This document shows, one piece after another, positions 36,183 through 47,773 of a stretch of 64,000 nucleotides of DNA (its first letter is position 1; the number at the start of each line of letters is the position of its first letter). Source of the DNA: Glaciihabitans sp. GTDB lineage: Bacteria; Actinomycetota; Actinomycetes; Actinomycetales; Microbacteriaceae. Made by a program: the position numbers and the translations under genes. The notes beneath the pieces were generated by a model that saw only the letters and a program-made list of their open reading frames with translations, did not search any database and was not told where the DNA came from. The stretch is from NCBI GenBank assembly GCA_025463785.1, contig JAODBD010000005.1, positions 334,335 through 398,334 of the forward strand, written 5' to 3'.

Positions 36183-37469
36183 TCACGTGGTGACCGCTCG
36201 CAGACCTCGACGAGGACGGCCCTTAGGCGCACCCTTCGGCAGGATGCGCGAGGTGACCAGATCGCGAACGGCGACACGTACCGCGGACCGCGGCAGGACA
36301 TCCGCGAGCGTCTTGCCACTCAGGATGGCCGCGTCGAGCGTCGAGGAATCGGACGGAATCATTGCAGCCGACTCGATCCCGCCGAACCGCGACAGCGTCT
36401 GAGCGACCTGCCCGATCGGATTCAGACCGATCGCGCTCGCACGGATCTTGTTCATGACGACGATAACCCGACCGGAGGCGACCGTCTCGACGAGGTCGAC
36501 GTGTGCGCGCAAGAATCGCGAGAGCCCCACGGGGTCCGCGGCGCCGACGGCAATCACACTGTCGGCCTGTCGAAGCGCCGTGATCCCTGCCGCGTTGCGC
36601 CTGGGCGCGAACAGGTCACTCGAGATCTCCTCGTCGTGCTCGAGGCTGAAGCCGACATCGACGACCGTGTATTCGACCCAGTCGCGGCACCGTTCGAGCG
36701 TCGACTCCACACGCTTGGCCGAGAGTTCGGGCCAGCGACTGGGCCTGCCGATGCCCGTGAGTACCCAAAAGCTGGCATGACCGGAATGGTAGCGCTGGCC
36801 GATGCGCTCAAGCTCTGCCGTGGTGAGGTTGTCCGCGCCCGCGAGTCGACAGGCCGCCGCGAAGCCCGGTGCCTCATCCAGGAGCCCAAGGGAGGGTGCG
36901 ATCGACCCGCTGTAGGTGTCGACATCGGCGAGAACAACGGTCTTGCCCGCCGCGGCCAGCTCAGCTGCGACGTTGATCGCAATGGTCGTACGGCCGGGTG
37001 CGCCCGCCGGGCCCCACACCGCGATCACGGTCCCGCGGCGCTCGGCCAGCAACGCCGGGTCGGTCGGCGCGGATCGCTCGCCCACCGCAGGCTCGGCTAC
37101 GGCAGCGACGACCGCGAGCATCCGTTCGAGCTCGGGCCAGGTCGCTGCCGAGTCCGCCGTCTCCAGAAGGCCGAGGGATGCCGCGTGACGCCGGTCGACC
37201 TCGCCCGCGACGAGCGCGATCACACGAACGCCTGCCTCGTCGCAGATGGCAAGCAACCTGTCGGTGAGGTGACGCTCCGTTGCCGCAACGATCGCGACAT
37301 CCGGACGACGCTCGCTTGTGTCGGCCGACGCGCCGGCCAACGCGTCAATCCTGGCCGCGAGCTCGTGCGCCGTCCCGCACCGGGCGAGAATCTCATGGCC
37401 ATGCCGTTCGGCCTCTGCGGCGAGCCGATCCTCCGCTTCGAGCGGCAGAGCCAGGGCTATTCTCGCCAC
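36183..37469 (-). CDS. CpaE/TadZ-like ATPase
   Basis: A 428-residue protein. The N-terminal part resembles a receiver-like domain without an obvious phosphorylation site (VAIVAATERHLTDRLLAICDEAGVRVIALVAG). From about 155 a ParA/MinD-type P-loop ATPase follows, with VWGPAGAPGRTTIAINVAAELAAAGKTVVLADVDTYSG. In Walker A the usual GKT is GRT. Related proteins place Flp pilus machinery at the cell pole, but no tad/cpa secretion genes are nearby apart from the SAF protein. The GTG start (VARIALALPL) lies one base after the SAF gene stop. Confidence 0.78.
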   Translation of the reverse strand: MARIALALPLEAEDRLAAEAERHGHEILARCGTAHELAARIDALAGASADTSERRPDVAIVAATERHLTDRLLAICDEAGVRVIALVAGEVDRRHAASLGLLETADSAATWPELERMLAVVAAVAEPAVGERSAPTDPALLAERRGTVIAVWGPAGAPGRTTIAINVAAELAAAGKTVVLADVDTYSGSIAPSLGLLDEAPGFAAACRLAGADNLTTAELERIGQRYHSGHASFWVLTGIGRPSRWPELSAKRVESTLERCRDWVEYTVVDVGFSLEHDEEISSDLFAPRRNAAGITALRQADSVIAVGAADPVGLSRFLRAHVDLVETVASGRVIVVMNKIRASAIGLNPIGQVAQTLSRFGGIESAAMIPSDSSTLDAAILSGKTLADVLPRSAVRVAVRDLVTSRILPKGAPKGRPRRGLRAVTT

Positions 37470-37470
37470 G

Positions 37471-38157
37471 TCACTGCCCCAGCGGGAGGTCGACGGGCAC
37501 GACGCTGAGGGCTCCGCCGTTAGCGATTGCATCGAGAACGCTCGCGGTCGAGGATTTGGGCACCAGAAGCTCAACCGACGAGCCCGTCCCCGTCGTTACG
37601 AGAGCTTTTTGGTCAATAATTCGCACGACAATCGCCGAAGATACGAGCACCGTGGGTGCGGCGAACGATCCAGCACCCGAGGTTGCCGTATCGACCTGCG
37701 CAGCCGACCACAGGTCGACGCGTGTACCCGTACCGATGGATGTCGCCAGCGCGCTATTCACGGACACCACGACGGACGTCAGCCTGGCCCCGGCCCCGCT
37801 GCCAACGGCAGAAGTTGGAACCAGCTCGCCCGCAGCAATCGCACGGGTCACCACGACGCCAGCGCCAGGGACATCCTTCTGCTGCAGGTACAGTTTCTGG
37901 ATGCTGCCAGCCCGGACACTGGTCGGAATCAGATCCCCTGCGGTTACGTGCTGACCCGGGGTCAGTGCCGTGCGCGCAGCAAGCACGTCGACCGACGCAT
38001 TGGCCGACGACACCAGCCCCACTACGCCGATCACCGACAGAACCACCAGAGCGAGCCCGATCGCAAATCTCGGATCAAACCAGAACGAACGGTACCGACG
38101 GGATGTACCGGAACGCGGGGCCTCTGGATGCGCGGTGCCGGAAATCGTTGCGGGCAT
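37471..38157 (-). CDS. SAF domain protein (CpaB/RcpC-like)
   Basis: A 228-residue protein with an N-terminal cytoplasmic stretch, one membrane helix (FAIGLALVVLSVIGVVGLVSSA) and an outside SAF domain (ARTALTPGQHVTAGDLIPTSVRAG...VVVTRAIAAGELVPTSAV), as in the pilus assembly protein CpaB/RcpC. The partner CpaE-like ATPase follows directly. With no pilin or Tad ATPase in view, the pair may be a stand-alone remnant or have a different task in this lineage. Confidence 0.78.
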   Translation of the reverse strand: MPATISGTAHPEAPRSGTSRRYRSFWFDPRFAIGLALVVLSVIGVVGLVSSANASVDVLAARTALTPGQHVTAGDLIPTSVRAGSIQKLYLQQKDVPGAGVVVTRAIAAGELVPTSAVGSGAGARLTSVVVSVNSALATSIGTGTRVDLWSAAQVDTATSGAGSFAAPTVLVSSAIVVRIIDQKALVTTGTGSSVELLVPKSSTASVLDAIANGGALSVVPVDLPLGQ

Positions 38158-38271
38158 GTCTCTCCTCGGATTACAACTCGTTGGTGTCCATGCTCACGAC
38201 AGTTGAAGAAATGCCTCGAAAGTTATCCACAGGCCCGTTTTTGCGATCCGCACGGTTCCATAATCGGAGTC

Positions 38272-38580
38272 ATGAACGAGTCAGATTCCCCGAACTCCTT
38301 CGGCCGGTTCCTTACACTCGCCGACACCGCAGAGGTGTTGAACATTTCTGCCGCGCAGTCATATGCTCTGGTTCGTTCCGGCGAACTTCCCGCGATCAAG
38401 ATCGGGTCCCACGGTCAGTGGCGAGTTGAGCGCACTGTACTCGAGTCCTATATCGAGGCCATGTACGAGGAGGTCCGCAGGTTGAGCCTGTGGAACCAAT
38501 CCGACTACACCGATAACGTGTCAGATCTCAGCGCCGGCCTTCAGCGGCTCAATCACGGCAGCCGAACGCAGAGCAGCTGA
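38272..38580 (+). CDS. Helix-turn-helix DNA-binding protein (excisionase/BldC-like)
   Basis: A 102-residue protein with a MerR/excisionase-type HTH: FLTLADTAEVLNISAAQSYALVRSGELPAIKIGSHGQWRVERTVLESYIEAMYEEV. The rest is a short polar tail. BldC-like proteins regulate development genes in actinobacteria, and this one lies on the opposite strand to the SAF/CpaE pair. The ATG was taken at 38272; the 420-residue ORF in the track is mostly antisense to the SAF and CpaE genes. Its 3' end overlaps the convergent gene at 38553 by 28 bases. Confidence 0.8.
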   Translation: MNESDSPNSFGRFLTLADTAEVLNISAAQSYALVRSGELPAIKIGSHGQWRVERTVLESYIEAMYEEVRRLSLWNQSDYTDNVSDLSAGLQRLNHGSRTQSS

Positions 38581-39158
38581 CCGAAGCGCACCATTCGATA
38601 GTCAGTTACCGCGGAGTCCCGACGCGGGCTTCCGACATCGTGGACGGCGAGGTCGAGGTGATCGCGCCCGACTCGGTCGATCGTGCCGTGCAGCCAAGCA
38701 TCCGACAGATGCAGCTCGATGCCTTGGCGTCGCCGACAGAGGTCTCGCAAAACGAACGAGAGGCCGAGCTTCGCTGACAGCGCCGCGGGTGACTCCTCCT
38801 GGCTGCCGCCATCGAGGCTGAGCAGGACCTGCTCGCGAGTGAGGCTCACGGCATCGATGGCGTCGAACGGGATGATGCAGCCAGGTCTGCGACCCGACTC
38901 CTCCACCAGCTCCCCGGCGAACCAGTCACGGCCGAAGGTGGACGAGGTCGCTGTCACACTCGACCCGTCTCGAAGATGCAATCGCAGCATCCGCTCGCCG
39001 TCGCCTGCGGTCTGCGTGTGCAGAGCGTAGAGGCGATCCCGGATACCCAGCCTGGCCAGGCGCAGCCGTTCTTCCTCGGCCTGCAGGTCGATCTCTTCGG
39101 CCGTGAGTTCCTGTGCAAGCTGGCTCTCGAGGTCGTCAAACAGGTTGTCCCAGCGCAT
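38553..39158 (-). CDS. Conserved hypothetical protein with two similar halves
   Basis: A 201-residue soluble protein. An N-terminal coiled region (DLESQLAQELTAEEIDLQAEEERLRLARL) is followed by two similar beta-rich segments: LRLHLRDGSSVTATSSTFGRDWFAGELVEE and IELHLSDAWLHGTIDRVGRDHLDLAVHD. The pair suggests a duplicated small barrel. No named family is recognised. It lies between the HTH gene and the Rv3235-like gene, a position common for this type of protein in actinobacteria. Confidence 0.65.
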   Translation of the reverse strand: MRWDNLFDDLESQLAQELTAEEIDLQAEEERLRLARLGIRDRLYALHTQTAGDGERMLRLHLRDGSSVTATSSTFGRDWFAGELVEESGRRPGCIIPFDAIDAVSLTREQVLLSLDGGSQEESPAALSAKLGLSFVLRDLCRRRQGIELHLSDAWLHGTIDRVGRDHLDLAVHDVGSPRRDSAVTDYRMVRFGQLLCVRLP

Positions 39159-39328
39159 GACGAGAGGCTAGTTCCGCGATCGAGTCGGCGAGCGGAGTTA
39201 TCCCCAGCCCCACGACGGGGGCGTGGTCAAACGCGGCATGATCTGGTTTAGTGACAGAGTTCCCCCATTCGGGGGTATACCACTCCGTCGATTCGTGACA
39301 CCAGTCCATCGCAATTTTGGGAGCGTCC

Positions 39329-39787
39329 ATGCCGTCTGCCGTACCGTCGCTGGCGACATCAGTGCCTGTCATCGATCGGGATCGCAGCTCACGCTCACGA
39401 TTCGATCCGGATGAGTTCTTCGGGCAGCAGCCGGCATCTACGTCGGCGTTGCCTGACCCTGCCCCGCTGCTCGAGAACCTCACGCGGTGCGTGATCGAGA
39501 TCCTCGCAGGCGCTCGCGATCTCGAGCAGGTCGCGCGCTGGGTAACCGACGACGTGTATCGGCATCTGCTGAAGCGCGTCGTACTCTCGACTCGGGCACG
39601 GCGGGCGCGAGGGCAGAACGCGTCGCGGCCATCGTTTTCGATCGGCTCGACGACGGTTTGCGAGCCACGGGATGGCGTGGTTGAAGCCGTGATTATCGTG
39701 CGCGGGCGCGCCCGCACGAGGGCGGTCGCCATCCGCCTCGAGGGTCTCGACTCACGCTGGCGCGCGACCGCAATCAACGTTCTCTAG
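39329..39787 (+). CDS. Rv3235 family protein
   Basis: A 152-residue protein. An unstructured N-terminus (MPSAVPSLATSVPVIDRDRSSRSRF) leads into a compact domain (NLTRCVIEILAGARDLEQVARWVTDDVYRHLLKRVVLSTRARR...VVEAVIIVRGRARTRAVAIRLEGLDSRWRATAINVL). The pattern and the place next to secA agree with the Rv3235-like proteins of actinobacteria, of unknown function. The ATG at 39329 has GGGAG 6 bases upstream and is preferred to the TTG four codons earlier. Confidence 0.75.
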   Translation: MPSAVPSLATSVPVIDRDRSSRSRFDPDEFFGQQPASTSALPDPAPLLENLTRCVIEILAGARDLEQVARWVTDDVYRHLLKRVVLSTRARRARGQNASRPSFSIGSTTVCEPRDGVVEAVIIVRGRARTRAVAIRLEGLDSRWRATAINVL

Positions 39788-39833
39788 ACATCCCCTCCCC
39801 GAGCTCCCAGCCCGCGATTTGCCCATTCCCCGC

Positions 39834-39913
39834 TCCCGCCTCCCCGAGTTGCCCACTTAGGTCGGGTTTCCGACGCAGAACCCGGCAAAACTGGGCAACT
39901 CGGGGAGGCGGGA
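39834..39913. repeat. Long-loop inverted repeat between convergent genes
   Basis: Perfect 22-base arms, from TCCCGCCTCCCCGAGTTGCC (39834-39855) to its reverse complement (39892-39913), enclose 36 bases that contain a second inverted pair (CGGGTT...AACCCG). It lies between the convergent Rv3235-like and secA genes and probably acts as a two-way terminator. A GC-rich stretch with further GGCGGG and CGCGGGCGG motifs follows up to the secA stop. Confidence 0.75.
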
Positions 39914-39990
39914 ACTCGAGGGGGGCGGGACTCGCGGGCGGGGGCATTCGCGGGCGGGCAACTCGCGAGCGAAGCGTGGGGCTAGCGCCC

Positions 39991-42831
<2,841 letters not shown>

Positions 42832-42957
42832 CGATTTACTCCCAAAGTTGTTGGTTGCACACGAAGGTGCGAGCTGCCTCACGGCGAGCGCGACAAATCG
42901 CCAGCACGCGTTACAGCTTCGTTATGCTACCAACCAAAGGTGGGGCGGCGCTGCTAG

Positions 42958-43638
42958 CTACCGCCGTACGGCCGCCAGAGTCTCCGGCACGGTATCGAGC
43001 TCCTCGTCGAGGCCGATAACTCCGTAGTCCCAGCCCTTACGGCGGTACACGACGCTCGGTCTGCCCGAATCGCGCTCGATAAAGAGGAAGAAGTCGTGGC
43101 CGACGAGTTCCATCCGGTCGACGGCGTCCTCCGTCGTAAGCCGCTCGGCGGGGAAAACCTTCTCGCGAATGACGACCGGCGAGTACGCGGCCTCCTCAGG
43201 CTCGCCGCTCTGAATCGGCACGGTACCCGTGCTGACGTTCGCGATCAGTTCGGCTGAAGCCGGCGTGATGTCGACGACCGAGAATCCGCCGGACGACGCC
43301 TCCCGCAGCGAGACCGGACGGTGCTGCCCGCGATGGACCTTCTTGCGGTCCTTGGCCTGGCGGATGCGCTCGATGAGCTTGTCGATCGCCAGGTCGAATG
43401 CGACGTACTTGTCGCTACCAGCGGACTCGGCCCGCACGACGGGGCCTGGACCAATCAGGGTGAGTTCGACCCGATCATCACCCGATGGGCCGGTCGATTT
43501 CTCGTGATGCCTGCACACCTTGACTTCGAAGGCGATGGCTTTCTCTGCGAGATGAGAGACCTTATCGGCCTTCTCCGTCGCGTATTCGCGAAAGCGATCA
43601 GTGACCCCCAGGCCCTGTCCGGTGATGGTAATTTCCAC
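42958..43638 (-). CDS. hpf: Ribosome hibernation promoting factor (long form)
   Basis: A 226-residue factor that dimerises ribosomes in resting cells. The N-terminal S30AE domain (MEITITGQGLGVTDRFREYATEKADKVSHLAEKA) is followed after a linker by the C-terminal dimerisation domain (VIREKVFPAERLTTEDAVDRMELVGHDFFLFIERDSGRPSVVYRRKGWDYGVIGL). The start has AGGAGGT upstream. A stable hairpin in the leader may regulate it. It lies between comF and secA, as in many actinobacteria. Confidence 0.95.
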   Translation of the reverse strand: MEITITGQGLGVTDRFREYATEKADKVSHLAEKAIAFEVKVCRHHEKSTGPSGDDRVELTLIGPGPVVRAESAGSDKYVAFDLAIDKLIERIRQAKDRKKVHRGQHRPVSLREASSGGFSVVDITPASAELIANVSTGTVPIQSGEPEEAAYSPVVIREKVFPAERLTTEDAVDRMELVGHDFFLFIERDSGRPSVVYRRKGWDYGVIGLDEELDTVPETLAAVRR

Positions 43639-43657
43639 GCTGACCTCCTAGCCCCGT

Positions 43658-43695
43658 GCGCGAAATGCCTGGATGCCAGGCGGTTCGTTTCGCGC
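43658..43695 (-). promoter_or_regulatory. Hairpin in the hpf leader
   Basis: Two nested inverted repeats: the outer arms GCGCGAAA (43658-43665) and TTTCGCGC (43688-43695), and the inner arms GCCTGG (43667-43672) and CCAGGC (43676-43681) with a 3-base loop. Together they can form one long stem about 20 bases before the hpf start. It could be a terminator of comF or a leader element for hpf. Confidence 0.5.
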
Positions 43696-43730
43696 CTTTA
43701 GCCCCACCGTAGACCCGCGACCTTGGAATG

Positions 43731-44405
43731 TCACGGAGTGTTCTGTGAAACTCCGGAGAGTGCCGTGGATCGGTCGAACACGCGTGGCGTGAAGGCGAGG
43801 GCGGCGCCGCCGATGACCTCGGCGCCGGCCGTCCGAAGTGCTCGGGATGCCTCCGCGAACGTCGCCCCCGTTGTCACGACATCGTCGATCAGAATGAATT
43901 TTCGGCCAACGAGCGATTGCCTCGCCCTCATCGACTCGACCAGGTTGCTCGCCCGATCCTCAATGCCGAGGGTCTTCTGGCTGAGCGTGGAACGGTTATG
44001 CACGAGCACCTTCGAGAGCTCGACTCCCGCCCGACGACAGAGCAGCGCCACAGGGTCGTAGCCGCGTCGACGCCAGGCAGCCCTGCTCGTCGGTACCGCG
44101 ACCAGCTCGACTCCCGGTTGCGCGGCCCTGGCGAGCGCGGGTGCGAGCGCGAGGCCAAGCGGCTTCGCGACATCCGTGCGGCCGTTCTCTTTCAGAGCGA
44201 GCAGAGCCTGTCGCACGACACCTTCGTAGCGAAGCGCAGTGAATACCGTGGTGCCATCGGCGAGCGTTCGGGGGGTGACCTCTGGCATCAACTCGAGGCG
44301 GCAGCTATCGCAGAGGGTGCGATCTGCGCTGCCACAGCCTGCACAGTGGATGGGCGAAAGTGCCGCGAACGCATCGAGAAGTGCGCTGACAACTTTGTGG
44401 CCCAT
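43731..44405 (-). CDS. ComF family phosphoribosyltransferase-like protein
   Basis: A 224-residue protein with an N-terminal four-cysteine zinc site (HCAGCGSADRTLCDSC) and a PRTase domain with the PRPP loop ILIDDVVTTGAT. ComF proteins are linked to DNA uptake in naturally competent bacteria; in actinobacteria the role is open. It lies in the mtrA-to-secA run, between lpqB and hpf. The ATG giving MGHKVVSALLD was preferred; the track adds 8 codons upstream. Confidence 0.85.
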   Translation of the reverse strand: MGHKVVSALLDAFAALSPIHCAGCGSADRTLCDSCRLELMPEVTPRTLADGTTVFTALRYEGVVRQALLALKENGRTDVAKPLGLALAPALARAAQPGVELVAVPTSRAAWRRRGYDPVALLCRRAGVELSKVLVHNRSTLSQKTLGIEDRASNLVESMRARQSLVGRKFILIDDVVTTGATFAEASRALRTAGAEVIGGAALAFTPRVFDRSTALSGVSQNTP

Positions 44406-44491
44406 CCGCACAGCATGCCATGGCCGCAACAGATCGGTCTACCACTAATTTCTCGCTGTGCAGAACCGCGCCCGTCCGGGCATGGGAAGGA

Positions 44492-46165
44492 CTACTGCTG
44501 CGTCGCCAGCACGGATGCCGTGATGCCGAGTTCCTGCCATCCGCTTGAGCGCAACTGGAACACCTGGTTCTCGAGGGTGATCACGCGCAGCGACTGTTCC
44601 CCGCTGCCTCCGACGATGTGCACCGCGTTGACGGGAGTCGACGGATCTCCGCCCGTCCCGCCGATCGTGTACGTGACGACGGTGTCCTTGCCGCCCGTCA
44701 CGTTCAGTGCCGCGATCGACATCGAGTCGACCCAGGTCGCGTCAACGGGCTCCGCACTCGACACCGGCAGATCGAGCGGCGTCCCCAAACTCGATGGGAT
44801 ATTGCCGCCGCTACGGACAACCCCCAAAACGACCAGGCGTGACCCAGTCGCGGTCTTTAGATAGAGGAGGACTCGCGTGCCGTCGTGCGATACCTGTAGG
44901 GATACCACCTTCGGACGACCCGTGAATGGTGACGGGATGGAGTGCGCGACGCCGTCCGGTCCCGTGACGCGGATCGCTGCGGCATCCGTCGATGGCACCG
45001 ACCAGGCGTAGCCATATGGATCGATGGACGGCGCGATCAGGTCCCTGCGCGAGTCGATGAGCTTCGCGGATGTCGTGGCCGAGGTGGCAAGATATACACC
45101 GGCCCTGGCGAGGATGGCGGCGCTGCCCTGATTGCGCGCGACGACAACGGCCGTGGGATTCAGGGCGACGATCTGCGTCGACAGCCTGCCGATGTCGGCA
45201 AGCTTCGGCCAGAATCCGAAGTTCCTGTCGTGGAGGACAAGTGGATCTGCGTCGATCGAGATCGCGTTCACAGCCGTCGCGGCTCGAATCTGGAGGGGTG
45301 CACCACCGACGTCGATCGCGACGAGGGTGATGCTCGACGAGAACAGGCTGGCTTCCAACTGCTTGAGGATCTGGGTCTGCGCAACGGGTTTGAGCTGTGC
45401 GGCATCGGCCGAAAGATCGACCGTTGCGGTGCTGGCACGCACCTCGACCGCGCGCTGCTGCTTGATGCCCTGCGGGAACGCAGAGACGACCACGCCGTCC
45501 TGTAGGGATGGCGCCGGGCCAGCAAGTAACGCGTTCACCACTCGAGTGGGCATTGTCGAATCCGACGGGAACCAGCGCACATCCGGCACCAGGAAGTGGA
45601 AAGTCGGGTCAAAGAAGTACAGCGGTTCCTGGGAGAACGAACCGGCGAAGTTGCCGCGCGAGATCACGATGCCGTCGGCCAGGCTACTGATTCGCCACTG
45701 TCCGTTGACCTTCTGGAACGAGAACGACAGAGACTGACTGGAGGTCGTACTCTGCTCAGAGTAGATGCCCGACTGGTCGACGTTCGCCTTAGTCGTGACG
45801 GTGTAGCTGATGCCATCCGCGCCGTCGTCCTGGGTCTCGGGAGCGTCCTCGCGCAGGAGGACACTCTTGGTCGGATCCCACTTTTGGGCGGCATCTGCCG
45901 TCAAGTACGCGCGCGCGATGCTGTAGTCATTTTCCGGTCGTACTACGGCCTGCATGAAGTCGGTAAGGATCTCGCTCTTCGTGGCGCCGTTCGGCGGGCG
46001 CGACGGCAGCTGGGCACCGCTCGGCTGGTCCGCCGACCCGACAGCGGGACCGACATTGACGCCCCCGCCCCTCGGAATGCCAACACAGCCTGCGAGGGCG
46101 AGGGCGACAACGCAGGCGGCAACCAGTGTTCGCGCGAGCCTTGCTGGGATCCGGCCTCTACTCAT
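44492..46165 (-). CDS. lpqB: Lipoprotein LpqB
   Basis: A 557-residue lipoprotein with a signal peptide ending in the lipobox LALAGC (Cys about residue 27). It contains the GerMN-like domain (VNALLAGPAPSLQDGVVVSAFPQG) and a C-terminal beta-propeller-like region (VVARNQGSAAILARAGVYLATSA...). LpqB interacts with the MtrB sensor and affects MtrA activity in mycobacteria. The ATG (MSRGRIPARL) has AGGAG 8 bases upstream. It overlaps the end of mtrB by 8 bases. Confidence 0.92.
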   Translation of the reverse strand: MSRGRIPARLARTLVAACVVALALAGCVGIPRGGGVNVGPAVGSADQPSGAQLPSRPPNGATKSEILTDFMQAVVRPENDYSIARAYLTADAAQKWDPTKSVLLREDAPETQDDGADGISYTVTTKANVDQSGIYSEQSTTSSQSLSFSFQKVNGQWRISSLADGIVISRGNFAGSFSQEPLYFFDPTFHFLVPDVRWFPSDSTMPTRVVNALLAGPAPSLQDGVVVSAFPQGIKQQRAVEVRASTATVDLSADAAQLKPVAQTQILKQLEASLFSSSITLVAIDVGGAPLQIRAATAVNAISIDADPLVLHDRNFGFWPKLADIGRLSTQIVALNPTAVVVARNQGSAAILARAGVYLATSATTSAKLIDSRRDLIAPSIDPYGYAWSVPSTDAAAIRVTGPDGVAHSIPSPFTGRPKVVSLQVSHDGTRVLLYLKTATGSRLVVLGVVRSGGNIPSSLGTPLDLPVSSAEPVDATWVDSMSIAALNVTGGKDTVVTYTIGGTGGDPSTPVNAVHIVGGSGEQSLRVITLENQVFQLRSSGWQELGITASVLATQQ

Positions 46166-47768
46166 CGTCTTCTCCTGCCTCGTCGTTCGGAGGAAGTTCA
46201 AGCGGCGAGGACCGAAACACTCCGCCGCTCTCGCGCGGCAGGGTGAGTCGAAAACAGGAGCCCTCGCCTGGCGCGCTCCACACTTCGAGCCAGCCGCCGT
46301 GGAGCGCGGCGTCCTCGAGCGAGATCGCCAGCCCGAGCCCCGTGCCGCCGGTGGTGCGCTGGCGCGACGGGTCTGCCCGCCAGAATCTGTCGAACACGCG
46401 TTCCATGGCGGCAGCGGTCATCCCTATGCCGTAGTCGCGGACGGCGAGCGCAACCGCGGTTGCATTGCTGTCGACGTAGACGATGATGGGCCGTCCCTCG
46501 CCATGGTCGATGGCATTACCGAGGAGGTTTTGCAGGATACGGCGAACGCGCCTCGCCTCAACGTCGGCCTCAAAGTAGCCGCCCGGCGCAACCACCCGAA
46601 GTTCGGACCCCTTACTCTCGGCAAGGGATGCGACGGACTCGACGGCATCCTCGACCAAGCGAACCAGGTTGGTCGGTTCAGTCTCGAGCTCGACGGCTCC
46701 CGCGTCGTACCGGCTCATTTCGAGAAGATCGGCCAACAGGATTTCGAAGCGCTGGACCTGGGTTCGCAGGAGCTCGGCCGTCCTTGCGGTCGCGGGCGGG
46801 AAGTCGGCGCGCTGGTCGTAGAGCACGTCTCCCGCCAGACGAATGGTCGTCAGCGGTGTGCGCAGCTCGTGCGACACGTCGGATACGAAACGCTGTTGCA
46901 CCTGCGACAGTGTTGCCAGCCGCACGATCTGCTTTTGCAGGCTGTCGGCCATGCCGTTGAACGATCGCGCGAGCGTCGCGATGACGTCATCGCCCCGCTC
47001 CGGGATGCGCCGCTCAAGCTCACCCGCCGCGAGCTTCTCCGCGGTCTCGGCTGCGAGTCGCACCGGGCCCACGACCAGCCGAACGACGATGTAGGTGACC
47101 GCGCCGATCAACACGATGAGCGCCAGCCCGCCCAGCAGCAGCGTGCTCTGCAGAGAGTCGAGCGTCTGCTGCGAGTCGGCGAGGTTGTAGATCAGATACA
47201 GCTCGTAGCGACCCGAGTTCGGCAGGTTCACATTTGAGCCGATCACGATGCCAGGCGCGCTTCCCCCGGGCGCCGGGATGTCGACCGACTGCCAGTACAC
47301 CCGGGACGTGCCCGTCGCGGTGGCCTGCACCCTCGTTCGAAGCTCGGCGCTGATGAGCTTCGTGGCCTCGGGACCGGGCGGCGTCGCGACATCGCTCGGA
47401 ACGTGGGGACCGGATTGGTGCGGGCTGCGCAGGATGGCGATGAAGGTACCCGACGTGTTCGAACTCGACTGCAGCACGTCGGTGTATGCGGTCGTCGCAG
47501 CGGACTCCGTCGTGGTCGTCGAGCCCGGCCCGTTGGTTGAGTTGAACAGGCTCTGCACGATGCTCGTCGCGCGGTCGGCCTGCACGAGCAGCTGCTGCGT
47601 TCGCGAGTGGAAGAGGTTCGTTCCGACGCTGATCGACACATAAGCACCGATGATCCCGACCGCGATGGTCGAAAGGACGATCGTGATTGCCACCGTGCGT
47701 ACCTGCAGCGACGAGCGCCACACCCTGACAAGGCGGCTGAGCCACGCTCGCCAGTCGAAATCGCGCAT
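46158..47768 (-). CDS. mtrB: Sensor histidine kinase MtrB
   Basis: A 536-residue membrane kinase: N-terminal helix (TVAITIVLSTIAVGIIGAYVSI), an outside sensing domain (about 60-210), a second helix (LGGLALIVLIGAVTYIVVRLVVG), HAMP domain (AAETAEKLAAGELERRIPERG), the H box FVSDVSHELRTPLTTIRLAGDVL and ATPase with NLLGNAIDHGEG and GGTGLGLAIS. Partner of MtrA, controlling cell wall and division genes in actinobacteria. It begins 5 bases after mtrA and overlaps lpqB. Confidence 0.95.
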   Translation of the reverse strand: MRDFDWRAWLSRLVRVWRSSLQVRTVAITIVLSTIAVGIIGAYVSISVGTNLFHSRTQQLLVQADRATSIVQSLFNSTNGPGSTTTTESAATTAYTDVLQSSSNTSGTFIAILRSPHQSGPHVPSDVATPPGPEATKLISAELRTRVQATATGTSRVYWQSVDIPAPGGSAPGIVIGSNVNLPNSGRYELYLIYNLADSQQTLDSLQSTLLLGGLALIVLIGAVTYIVVRLVVGPVRLAAETAEKLAAGELERRIPERGDDVIATLARSFNGMADSLQKQIVRLATLSQVQQRFVSDVSHELRTPLTTIRLAGDVLYDQRADFPPATARTAELLRTQVQRFEILLADLLEMSRYDAGAVELETEPTNLVRLVEDAVESVASLAESKGSELRVVAPGGYFEADVEARRVRRILQNLLGNAIDHGEGRPIIVYVDSNATAVALAVRDYGIGMTAAAMERVFDRFWRADPSRQRTTGGTGLGLAISLEDAALHGGWLEVWSAPGEGSCFRLTLPRESGGVFRSSPLELPPNDEAGEDDE

Positions 47769-47773
47769 CGCTC

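Noticed and set aside
36183-38157. Flp/Tad pilus locus
   Set aside because: Only CpaE- and CpaB-like genes are present; no pilin, prepilin peptidase or secretion ATPase nearby.
37318-38580. 420-residue plus-strand ORF as one gene
   Set aside because: Only the last 102 residues (HTH protein) are coding; the rest is antisense to the CpaE-like and SAF genes.
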